A DNA stretch of 60,000 bases from Polytrichum commune (Eukaryota; Streptophyta; Polytrichopsida; Polytrichales; Polytrichaceae): assembly GCA_950295325.1 (NCBI GenBank), contig OX485804.1, positions 60,296,533 through 60,356,532 of the forward strand, read 5' to 3'. Positions 34,340 through 44,100 of this stretch are shown piece after piece. Within the stretch, counting starts at the first letter, position 1. Every line of letters begins with the position of its first letter. The translations under genes and the position numbers were made by a program. The notes under the pieces are model-generated. The model did no database searches, had not been told where the DNA came from, and saw only the letters and a list, made by a program, of their open reading frames with translations.

Positions 34340-35700
34340 GAAGAACCGACAGTTAGTTAGTTACAGATGGTATAACCGGTTGAAGTTCAAGACTGCAGGG
34401 GAACTTACTGATCAAATTTGAGGAATTTATAGAACATTCCCCAATTAAGTAAAGGAAAACCGGAGGATGTTAACATGTAACCGGTTGGACTTGCAAACAC
34501 TAGGATCTCAACCGATTATGCCCAAAAATTTCTCCGATCACTGCTAGCTAGAGAGCACTGTAGTAACTTAGAGCCTCCCCACACCTGCTGGTGACGACTC
34601 CCACTAGCAGGGTTGAGTTTTTTTTATAACTTTATAGCAGTAGCAGCGACTGGTCGCATCGGTCCTGCCACTCACTCGTTCGGTTGCTGTGATCAGCAAA
34701 GTCACACGCCTTTATAATTTCGTATTATTAAAAAATCTTGAGCGAGATAATTTCGCATTATTAGATAAATTCGAGTGAGATAATTCTACACTACTACATA
34801 ATATCGAGCGAGATAAATCACTATGTTTCCACCTTCGCAATGAGTGAGTCTACATAGAGGCCACAAATTCATATCTCTCTATAACTACACTGAATATGAT
34901 ATTTAGGCAAAACTTACTTTGTGGAATTACGCAATGCTATATCTATTTACTGTACATCTCATATTTTACCAAGAAATGTTAAATTGATAGTTTGGACATT
35001 ATAAAACATTCACAACTTTACTTGGTTAGAAATTTATTTCATTAGTAAAAGGATATAGCACCTTGTGAATCCAAATAGTAAGTCACACTAAACATCAAAT
35101 TTGACCAATTGTCCATGAAGATTTTTTTGGCATGATCGGTTAAAATTCTATTCTTTCCAAGTCCGATTGGTTACATGTTGCGTGAACTTTCGGTTTTTTC
35201 TTTATTAATTTGAGGTATATTCTCTATATTCTTCTAGAACACTTGATAAGTTTTGTGAGGTCTTGTTCAACTGGGTTATTTCTCAAATTCACCGGTTCAT
35301 ATTTGTAATGTAAGGTACAAAATTATCATGAAGTCTTGAACTTGAACCGTGTTATTTCTCAAACTCGCCGGTTCATCTTTGTAACTTAAAGTACGAAATT
35401 ATTGTGAAGTCTCGAACTTCAACCGGGTTATTTCTCAAGCTCACCGGTTCATCTTTGTAACTTAAAGTACTTATCGTGAAGTCTCAAACTTCAATTGGGT
35501 TATTTCTCAAATTCACCAGTCCATCTTTGTAACTTAAGGTACCAAGTTATCGTGAAGCCTCGAACTTCAACCAAATTATTTCTCAAAATCAACCAGTGCA
35601 TCTTTGTAACTTTAGGTACCAAATTCTCCTGAAGTCTTGAACTGCAACTAGATAATTTCTCAAAATCAACCAGTTCATGTGGACTAACCACCGGCTCTCC
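34340..35700. mobile_element. Family C inverted-repeat element with a ~75-bp tandem array in its right arm
   Basis: The left arm (34,370-34,555: ATAACCGGTTGAAGTTCAAG, TAACCGGTTGGACTTGC, ATCTCAACCGATTATGCC) is repeated inverted in the right arm from 35,125 (GGCATGATCGGTTAAAATTC, TTCCAAGTCCGATTGGTTAC). The arm end is then multiplied into five tandem units of about 72-77 bp at 35,329-35,700, each with TCTTGAACTT, TTATTTCTCAAA and GGTTCATCTTTGTAAC. A similar left/right pair is at 37,170-38,090. The outer ends are not fixed. Confidence 0.55.
34710..34830 (+). repeat. Short tandem repeat (~46 bp)
   Basis: The words ATTATTAGATAAATTCGAG and CGAGATAATTTCGCATTATT recur about three times in tandem between the two family C arms. 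Confidence 0.6.
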
Positions 35701-35784
35701 CTGGTTCTCGCCCACACTTACTGGTGGCAATGAACAGAGTTCGCCCATTCACTGCTGCCCACCACCAGTATGTGTGGCAGAGCC

Positions 35785-36110
35785 CTACATTGGGTGCCCA
35801 TACCCATGCCCATGCCCATGGGTTTTGGGTGGGCATGGCTGCAATATTATTGTTCATGGGTGGGCATGGGTGGGCATGACTATGATATTATTGTTCATGG
35901 GTGGGCATGGGTTTGATATTATAATGGGTGGGCATGGGTGGGGCACAGTTACATAATCACACAAGACACATTACACAATTTTTGAATACATGGGTGCAAT
36001 TTGAAAAGCATGGGTGGGCATGGGTGGGCACATGTCATGCTATGTGTGGGCATGGGTGGGCATGGGTGCGCACATGTCATGCTATAGGTGGGCATGGGTG
36101 AGCATAGGTC
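35785..36110 (+). repeat. ATGGGTGGGC minisatellite
   Basis: A 10-bp motif ATGGGTGGGC and variants recurs many times, interrupted by two longer inserts. Open frames across it are compositional only. Confidence 0.8.
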
Positions 36111-36442
36111 ACTGCTGATGGGCATGGTCTGGGTATGGGTGCAATTGAAAAGAAAAATGTTGGGCTCTGATGTGTGGGCGACCTATTACTTAACGAAGGG
36201 TGAACTGATGAAGGCTCATGTGTACGATTTGTGTACAACATCCTGTGGGGCCGAAGAGTGGGAAGCGTGACGTCACGAGGGGCAGAAACAGAAACAACGT
36301 GTGTGGCAAAGCCACGAATCCAGGCTCCATATATTCTTCCTTGCCAAAGTCCTCTCCTGCCTGCCTCCAGGAGGAGAACCCACCACTGCACTGTTTTGTC
36401 GAATTCATGTGGCCTGCCGTTTGGAGGTTTCCGCACTGCTAT

Positions 36443-36891
36443 ATGCTAGAAATACCATCACCCGTGAAAACAAGGTGATTCATTCACATCGAAGATCTGG
36501 CCCGACAATCAGGAGATCATTCTCCAAGATAGACGTACGAGAAGGATTCATGAAGAATGAATGCAAGTTGTTTCATGTTTTTCTGCCCTCTACAAAAAAT
36601 TTTAAAAAAAATGCAACGATTTTTCAAAGCAGAAAGTTGTCCAACCCCCCTACTCGCTCACGAGATTCTCCCTACACCAAACACGGTAATATGCATTTCC
36701 ACACGGAACATCGCCTAAATCGATTACCTCATGAGTACATTAACACTTGACTCCCATTGGCTACACTAAGTGTACACGCGCTGAAGTTGCCGCCGAGCCC
36801 TGATCGGTTTTAGAAATGGCACTTCACCATTATGACAACGGTCTAGTGCACGACTGGAGGGTGGTTAACGGGTTATGGTATTTCTACCTTA
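36443..36891. mobile_element. TIR element, family B, copy 2 (inverted)
   Basis: This is an inverted copy of 30,544-30,981. Its right end reads ATGGTATTTCTACCTTA, and it shares TAGAAATGGCACTTCACCAT, GGTGGTTAACGGGTTATGG and GAAGGATTCATGAAGAATGA-type words. The left end is more degraded (CTAGAAATACCATCACCC). Confidence 0.65.
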
Positions 36892-36942
36892 TAACATTCT
36901 ACTGAGAGTATCAAACTTTCACCCTATTCACATAAGCACACC

Positions 36943-37150
36943 GTTTTGTCGAATTAGTGTGGGTTACCATTCAGAGGTACGTTTTCAACAACATTAATTA
37001 TCTTTTCTTGTCAACTAGGTTATGCTATATTCTGCGGTGTGCGTACTGACTGACTAAATATACTAGTTGGGTAAAAGATATGAATCTCTGAGTAAAATGT
37101 TATAGCAATGCATAATTCTGAATGTGTAACTCACACCAATGAGACAGAAC
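36943..37150. mobile_element. MITE, family A, copy 3 (208 bp)
   Basis: It begins GTTTTGTCGAATTAGTGTGG and ends CACACCAATGAGACAGAAC, matching copies at 1,228-1,442 and 2,474-3,247 throughout (for example TATAGCAATG and GTTGGGTAAAA). It is non-coding. Confidence 0.65.
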
Positions 37151-37169
37151 ATTGTAGTTATAGATGACC

Positions 37170-38090
37170 CGGGTGAGATTGAGAACTAACCGGTTCAAGT
37201 TCACGGCGTCACAAAAATCACTGATCTACTTGAGGGAGTTTACAGAATATACCTCAATTTAATGAAGGACGAGTGAGAGATGTCGGCATGTAACGAGTTG
37301 GGCTTGGAAACATCGGATCTCAACCGATTATGCCCAAGAATCTTCCTGAACATTGTGCCTCCCTCGTGAGGGCCGCTTTACACTATGGCCGTCGAAGTCG
37401 AGAGGCTCTGGGATTGAGTGGCCAAGCTTTGTTGAGAGTCCAAAGAAATGGGCTGAAAATACATAGACAATAAAATATAGTAGTGGAGCTTTTGGCCGGG
37501 CATGGTGTGAAGCCTCCAAAGGCCAAGCCCAAAGTCCAAACCCAAAGGAGCATCCCACTTCATTCCTTGTTCAAAATAACCCCTCCAATCTAACGGCCAA
37601 GATCTTGTCAATGATTGATTTTTTAATGAAAAAAAACCGACGGCCTCTCGACCATAGTTTGGGTTTCCATTCCCGTTTGACCCAAACTTCCTTCGAGAGT
37701 CCGTCGCCTTCTTAAAAAAGTAAGCATTTTAAATTGTGACGGCCATTGGACTTTGGCCTTAGTGTGAAGGGTCGAGTGGTTGAACTCTTGGTTTCTTGCA
37801 ATTTGATTGGAGAAAATTGACGTCCTCTCAACCTTCGGTCATAGTGTGAAGCGCCCTTGAGATCAGTGTCCATGGAGGATTTTAGGACATAATTGGTCGA
37901 GATCTCAATGTTTCCAAGTCCAACCGGTTACATGTTGACATCTTTTGGGTTTCCTTTTGTAAATGGAGGTATATTCTGTAAACTCCTTTAAAATGATGGG
38001 TGATTTCCCCAAAGTCTTGAACTTTCAACTGGTTATTTCTCAAAATGCAACTGGTTCATCTGTAACTAGCAGCCAGTTCTCCGCATTCAT
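37170..38090. mobile_element. Family C inverted-repeat element, split by a Tourist-like insertion
   Basis: The left arm (37,185-37,350: GAACTAACCGGTTCAAGTTC, TAACGAGTTGGGCTTGGAAA, GATCTCAACCGATTATGCC) is repeated inverted in the right arm (37,880-38,080: AATTGGTCGAGATCTCAATG, TTCCAAGTCCAACCGGTTAC). The Tourist-like element at 37,370-37,856 lies between the arms. The outer ends are approximate. Confidence 0.55.
37370..37856. mobile_element. Tourist-like element, copy 2
   Basis: It starts GGGCCGCTTTACACTATGGC and ends CATAGTGTGAAGCGCCC. The body matches 2,488-3,049, including CTTTGTTGAGAGTC and AAAGAAATGGGC. Flanks are GTGA and TTGA, so the 3-bp duplication is less clear than in copy 1. Confidence 0.65.
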
Positions 38091-38692
38091 TGCCTGAGAT
38101 AAACTTCATATGACAAGGATGGAGTTCCGGTCTTATTAGCGACTAACTTGTCTTGTCATCTGCTTGACAAAAAGTTATGTATGAGAAGTTTTGGAATGGG
38201 GATCAGTCTTCTTACTTTGAACATTTAACATATGTATTTCTTGGGCCCGGAGGGGAAAAATGTGCAAACGCTGCTGAGAGCTCCGTAAATCCTGGTGAGG
38301 TGAGCGACGAAAGAGTTAGCCGCTGGAGACTTATGTGTGTGCTGCTAAGGAGTTGGCCTTGCAGTGACCCCGCGCCCATTAGAAACCAGACGGTCAGAGC
38401 GTTTTGGAGAGGTGCTTGACAGTGTTGAGGGGTACCGTGTAAGTTTAGTTTTAGATCTGGTGATGTAGGTATGAGGAAATGCCAGTTAAATCTTAATGGG
38501 AAAACACTCTGATGAGTTGGGGCTTTGTTTGGTTGTGATTAGGAGAACTGCATTTCGCTACTGATATTGCTTAGATCTGAAACTGTACGCATCACATTGA
38601 AGGGAGGAAACAAGCACCAAGGACTCAAACATTCTGATACTCTAGAATCGCCACACTGAGCCAGGATTACACTTTACATAATAGACAGAGAA
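38091..38692 (+). other. No gene seen; possibly upstream part of the LINE
   Basis: An open frame at 38,177-38,419 has no recognisable domain. This stretch may include the LINE 5' end or its internal promoter, but no boundary or target-site duplication could be placed. Confidence 0.35.
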
Positions 38693-38999
38693 TTGCATAG
38701 GAGGAGCCGAAGGCTCCTTCTTTCCTTCATACACATTGTCATTACATTATCCTTGCTTCTTACACATAGCATAGATGCATGTCAACTAGGTCTAGAATCA
38801 CATTTTCGGCACAAAGGAGATCTGCAGGTGGAGGGCTCAGCCACTGGTGGAGGTGATTCATACAACACATGGAGCAGTGAAGGGGTTGTAGCAGAAGATC
38901 GAGGTGGTGGTGAAAAAGGAGGAGATCTAGCAAAACAACAATGCCCAGATCTACATCAACGACCGACATCAAAGAGCACAGAGCTACATCAGAACCACC

Positions 39000-39612
39000 A
39001 AGACTTTAACCCTGCAGGTCTAAAGAGAAGACATCTCCGAGCTCCAACGCCGAAAACCCTGCATCGTACCCACACTAACTCTAAACACGCAGGACTGAAG
39101 AGCAGACACCCCCGAGCTACAACACCGAAACCCCTGCATCGAATTCACAGTGTCTCTACAACGCCGAAAACCCTGCATCAAACCCACACTAACTCTATAC
39201 ACGCAGATCTGAAGAGCAGGCGCCCCCGAGCTACAACACCGAAAACCCTGCATCGAACCCACACTAACTCTATACACGCAGGTCTGAAGAGCAGGCGTCC
39301 CCGAACTACAACACCGAAAACCCTGCATCGAACTCACAGTGTCTCTACAACGCCAAAAACCCTACATCGAACCCACACTACCTCTATACACGCAGGTCTG
39401 AAGAGCAGGCGCCCCCGAGCTACAACACCGAAAACCCTGCATCGAATTCACAGTGTCTCTACAACGCCGAAAACCCTGCATCGAATTCACAGTGTCTCTA
39501 CAACGCCGAAAACAGTGCATCGAACCCACACTAACTCTATACACGCAGGTTTGAAGTGCAGGCGCCCCCGAGCTACAACACACGCAGGTCTGAACTGCTA
39601 CCGCCCCCGCAA
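39000..39612 (+). repeat. Tandem-repeat leader upstream of LINE ORF1
   Basis: Units built on ACGCCGAAAACCCTGCATCG recur about ten times. Long units (~75 bp) continue with CCCACACTAACTCTATACAC and GCAGGTCTGAAGAGCAGGCG. Short units (~39 bp) continue with ATTCACAGTGTCTCTACA. The array stays open in the ORF1 frame (repeating TPKTLHRTH, SIHAGLKSRRPRATT), but no ATG in that frame precedes it, so it is best read as 5' leader. Tandem monomers in the 5' leader are known from other LINEs, where they act as promoters. Confidence 0.75.
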
Positions 39613-39628
39613 CACATCACAAATCAAG

Positions 39629-41434
39629 ATGTCCACTACAAGGGCCCCCCACCGAGACAGCAACATAGGAGCTGGAAGAGAACTGATCCCTAAGGCCCTA
39701 GCTAAGGTCTTTGGGGAGGAGGAAGACACTATGGAGATAGACTCCCCATCACTGAGCCTAAAAAAGCTACTGGCCGAGAAAGCTAAGGTGAATTCAAGAG
39801 CTGCAGCTAGCGGGAAGAGATCCAGGGACCGGGCCGGAGCGTCCCCTCCTTCGAACACCCAACAAGAGACCTCCCCCCGCACTGGGACCCATGCCACGGA
39901 GCTATCACCGAACCAAAAACTCAAGCTTTGGCTAGGCTTTGAATCTATGGAAAAACTTGCCATAGAGCAAGGGATTGAAGAGCTGTTCTCAGATGAAACC
40001 ACTGCTGATAGAATCACAAGGGGCATCCCTCGTAAGGAAGCCGAGGAACTTGAAAGTGTAAGCATTTCCTACCCAAGAGTGCCACAAATATTGTATCCAA
40101 GTGTGAGAAGTGATGGACTCCCGGGGCAACACCTTAACCTCACCCAGCTCCCATCCGAAATTGAAATTGACCCCATCTCTTGCATGTCTCTAGATTTTCA
40201 AATTGCCATTCATTTTCAGCTCCCTAACAACCCCTTATTCCACAATCACATTAAAGAGCTTGTTAAAGAAAGGCTAAATGACATGCACATTCCACTTGGT
40301 ACTAACCTCATTGAACCTATCTCAGTTTTATGCATGAGTATCAAGAGAGGAGGGGTCAAGGGAGTGTGGGCTGGGATAATTAAACTTCACCTCCTCAACC
40401 CCCAAACCGATGGAGTAGCCCTACTCACGGGTCTTAGACCCTTCATCCTTCATTTTGAACCTCACTCCAATGGTGGAAGCCTTGGCAAGGTATGCAAGTC
40501 ATACCACTCCATTGTTAGGAACAATAATCTTTCTATCAAAATCTCAAATGATACATTGATTGGATTGTCACCTCATGCTCTCTTTCTTGATGTCCTAGAA
40601 AATAGCTTTAGAAGAGGTCACAATTTTGAGATTGTTGAAGTTCAAAAAAGCACCGCTAACAACCATGCCTATCTTGTTGCCCCTACCCCCCTTCAAGCCA
40701 AAAAAATCCAAACTCTTCAAGTTGCTACTCACCACCAAATCCTTGAAGGCCAAGTGAAGAAAGGCCCCTCTCTCACATTGGAGCAAAAGGCAAGGAAAGA
40801 GGCCCTTATCCTAACCTTTTACAACCTCCCAATATTGATGAACATTGATGACACCTCATTAGAAATTTGCAAAATACTAGGAACCAAGAATGTTGTTTCT
40901 ATATGGTTCCACAAACAAGACGGTTTGAGGCATAATGGCAGTGCCAACGTGGAATGCCTTAACCCCTTTGTCTATAGGAAATTTGTAGGGAAAGAGGTAA
41001 AAATCGGAACTTACCATGTGGAAATTACTCCACACCGCCGGAGTATTGAAGGCATTGACAAACCCTCCAAGGAATTACTAATCAAATTTGGATTTGAAGA
41101 CACCAATACGTGTTTGGTAAACACTATTGAAGCCATTCAAAACCAAACTCAAGGGGAAGAAAGTGCTACAAAAGGGGATGTTTTTACCGTCATGAAAGAA
41201 GCTATTGAGGAAGGCAACAAGAAACTCAAACTTGAGCTTCATAAAGACATGAGAGAATTAAAAAATGATATTGTGAGAGAAGCGTACATATATGCGGATG
41301 AAATAAATGACAAATTGAAAAAACAAATGCTAGACATCCAAAGTACCCTAACCCTAGCACTTACCGGGATGCAACAAATTACCGGCTTGGTAACTCCTAA
41401 CCTCATGCTTAAAGACCAACCAAATGTGGAGTGA
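39629..41434 (+). CDS. LINE ORF1 protein: RRM-like domain and C-terminal coiled coil
   Basis: 601 residues from ATG 39,629 (context CAAGATGTCC), the first in-frame ATG after the repeat leader. The frame is open further upstream to 38,693 but only from a TTG codon, so I place the start at MSTTRAPHRD. Residues about 50-110 are charged and Ser-rich, likely disordered. The middle part (about 170-380) has no domain I can name. About 390-472 looks like an RRM fold: ALILTFYNLP as the first strand, then GSANVECLNPFVYRKFVG and YHVEITPH. About 520-590 (MKEAIEEGNKKLKLELHKDM onward) is a probable coiled coil. RRM plus coiled coil is the usual make-up of LINE ORF1 RNA chaperones that bind the element RNA. 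No zinc knuckle is seen. The frame is intact. Confidence 0.65.
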   Translation: MSTTRAPHRDSNIGAGRELIPKALAKVFGEEEDTMEIDSPSLSLKKLLAEKAKVNSRAAASGKRSRDRAGASPPSNTQQETSPRTGTHATELSPNQKLKLWLGFESMEKLAIEQGIEELFSDETTADRITRGIPRKEAEELESVSISYPRVPQILYPSVRSDGLPGQHLNLTQLPSEIEIDPISCMSLDFQIAIHFQLPNNPLFHNHIKELVKERLNDMHIPLGTNLIEPISVLCMSIKRGGVKGVWAGIIKLHLLNPQTDGVALLTGLRPFILHFEPHSNGGSLGKVCKSYHSIVRNNNLSIKISNDTLIGLSPHALFLDVLENSFRRGHNFEIVEVQKSTANNHAYLVAPTPLQAKKIQTLQVATHHQILEGQVKKGPSLTLEQKARKEALILTFYNLPILMNIDDTSLEICKILGTKNVVSIWFHKQDGLRHNGSANVECLNPFVYRKFVGKEVKIGTYHVEITPHRRSIEGIDKPSKELLIKFGFEDTNTCLVNTIEAIQNQTQGEESATKGDVFTVMKEAIEEGNKKLKLELHKDMRELKNDIVREAYIYADEINDKLKKQMLDIQSTLTLALTGMQQITGLVTPNLMLKDQPNVE

Positions 41435-43113
41435 CCACAGACCGCCAAGCAAAAAAAAAGTATTTACTACAATACTACCCCAAATACATAGAAATATATA
41501 GCAAAATACAAATACATACTAGAATAAACATACTATACCCTAGTTACATAAAAAGTACCCTAAGGTGTCAAAAGACTTATACGAAATACAAGCATACTTC
41601 ACCTATACCCCAATATGGTAGGCCCCAACAAACCACCCACCCAATACATATACCAGAATACATATACCTCCCGTACTACAACTTCCGTAAAAAATACAGT
41701 CTCTGTATAAAATACATAATACATACAAGCTACAAAGTACCCCAGCTTCATTCAAAATACAAATACCACCTAAGGCACTATCCACACCCAACAAGCAACC
41801 TTCATACCGAGTACGGAAAGTATCCAAAACAATCACACTACCTTTTTCCAAGACATAAAGTCCATCCGATACACATACTATACTCAAAATACATACCTCC
41901 CCCAAAACATAACCCACACCATAAACAAGAAACCCATCCCAACCTAACAACACACCAACAAAATAAATTACATCCTAAACATCATTCACACCCAAAGTAC
42001 AAACAATACTCAACAAACAAAATGGCCTCGGCCTACTGGCCTCGCCACAAAACTAACCGCAAAATCCACCTCATTAATTGGAAACCTACCCCAATAACAA
42101 ACCAAATATCTAAACAATATGCAAACGCATACCCCTTAACCAAACAACAAGAAAACATAATACCCGCCCTACATCAAATTTCTTCTACAACAAAACTCAC
42201 ACTCATTAAAAATCAAAAACCAAAAACAATTAACCTACCTAGATACTACCCCTCCACCTCAAGTACATCAAATATAAATATTTTTTTTATAAATAAACCA
42301 AATTACACTAATCACCCACACAACAACAACCACCCAAAACATACTCCCCGAACAAAATACACCATACATCCAAATTATACCTCTCATACAAAATACAAAA
42401 TACACCGGCTTCACTCACAATATAGGTGCCTCCCAAGAAACGAACTTCATCCTACATCCAAACCACACCTAAAACATAGTCTACATCCAAGACAAAGACC
42501 ACACCCAAGACTAAATCCCCCCCTCACAACTAAACAATCAAGTAACATTACACACACTCCAAAGTATGGAAAGTACCCAAAATACATACCACATCCAACA
42601 AACTACTTTCTTCCAAGACACGGATCCCATCCAAAGCACACAATTTACTCAAAACACATATCTCATCCAAAACATAACCCACACCATGAACAAGGAACCT
42701 ATCCTAACCTAAAGACATACCAACAGAATAAATTACAACCTAAACACAAACCCCGTCCAAAACCCATACTTTACCCCCACTCACAACCCAACCCCCACTC
42801 AAAATACAAACAATACCTAACAAACAAAATGGCCTCGGCCTACTGGCCTTGCCACAAAACTAACCGCAAAATCCACCTCACTAATTGGAAACCTACCTTA
42901 ATGGCAAATCAAATACCTAAATACTATGCGAAATCATACCCCCTACCCAAACAACAAGAAAACATAATACCCACCCTACACCACATTTCTTCTACAACAA
43001 AACTAGCACTCATTAAAAATCAAAAACTAAATAAGACAAAGCCAAAAACAATTAACCTATATAGATACTCTCCCACTACCCTCAAATACATCAAGTATAA
43101 AACTTATAAATGA
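41431..43113 (+). other. 560-codon open frame of degenerate hexapeptide repeats spanning two spacer monomers
   Basis: This frame overlaps the ORF1 stop (GTGACC, frame -1 to ORF1) and has no early ATG. It reads a repeating hexapeptide close to (H/Y)P(K/R)(H/Y)xx, for example HPKHTIYSKHISHPKHNP, from a degenerate 18-bp tandem repeat. Within it the segment MASAYWPRHKTNRKIHL occurs twice, at 42,022 and 42,829, in the same frame. It may be a true coding part of the element, or a non-coding repeat whose 18-bp period keeps the frame open. I favour the second view because no start codon precedes the first repeats, but the length without a stop is notable. Confidence 0.5.
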
Positions 43114-44100
43114 ACCAAACTACACCAACAACTACCCAAAGTACAATCCCCGAACAAAATACACTGCACATCCAAATTTTACCGCTCAATCAAAACTCAA
43201 AATACATCGGCCTCTCTCACAATATAGGTACCTCCCAAGAAATGGACTTCATCCTAAACCCAAACCGCATCCAAAACATAGTCTACATCCAAAACAAAAA
43301 ACACAACCAAAATTCAACTCTCCCCTCACACCTAAACAACCATGCAACAATGCACACACCCTACCCAACTCGTCTACCACAACTGCAGCCGTACGCATGA
43401 AAAACCAAAAAGCAAACAAAACACGCCCTTTACCCAACCAATCAGGAAATATAACACCCACCCTACAACAAGATACCCACCCAAAACAAAAAAATACCTG
43501 GCCCCACCCACAATACTATTCTCATTCAAGATATAACCCCCACCTAAAGCACAATCCTCATCAAGGGATAAGCTTCATCCAAATCATAGAGCCCACCTAA
43601 AACATAAATTTCATCCAAAAATCAAAATATACCCAAAACACAAATACCAACAAGCGTATAGGTACCAACCAAAACAAGAAACCCAATCTAACTCAAAATC
43701 TCACAAGCCTCACCCTATGTACAAATTGTACCTAAACCCCACACCATACCCCCACTCCAAATACCACCTCTACCCTAAATACAAACCCTACCAAAAACAT
43801 AAACACCCATACTCAAAATACAACCCCTACCCAAATAACAAAATGGCCTCGGCCTTCCGGCCTCGCCACATAAATAACACATACCACTTCATAAAAAACT
43901 GGAAACCCAACTCAATAACAAAACCACTATCTACAAGCAACGCAATGTCACACTTCTCACCCGAACTAGTAGAAAAAACCACACCCGCCATGCCTAACCT
44001 CTTTACCACAACCAAATTCACATTTTTGAAATATCTTAAAATAAATATGAGAAAACCAAAAATACTTCAATTCTACGGATACTACTTCATTGACATACTA
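41800..44100 (+). repeat. Three tandem monomers carrying the ORF2 5' end
   Basis: The junction AACAAAATGGCCTCGGCC recurs at 42,017, 42,824 and 43,838, that is, with spacings of 807 and 1,014 bp, both multiples of three. Each copy has upstream 18-bp-type repeats and then about 80 codons beginning MASA(Y/F)(W/R)PRH and ending at PK(T/I)(I/L). Copies 1 and 2 are close (NKMASAYWPRHKTNRKIH in both). Copy 3, which leads into ORF2, is the most diverged and is the only one followed by the 2A motif. Confidence 0.8.

Noticed and set aside
35774-35956. Open frame across the ATGGGTGGGC array
   Set aside because: It is produced by the short tandem repeat and has no domain.
38693-39628. ORF1 extended upstream with a signal-peptide-like N terminus
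   Set aside because: The first codon of that extension is TTG, the hydrophobic stretch has no ATG before it, and the following part is a tandem-repeat leader. The first in-frame ATG is at 39,629.
41603-41953. 116-codon minus-strand frame in the LINE spacer
   Set aside because: Reading the G/T-rich strand of a skewed repeat naturally gives Gly/Val/Leu-rich open frames. There is no domain.
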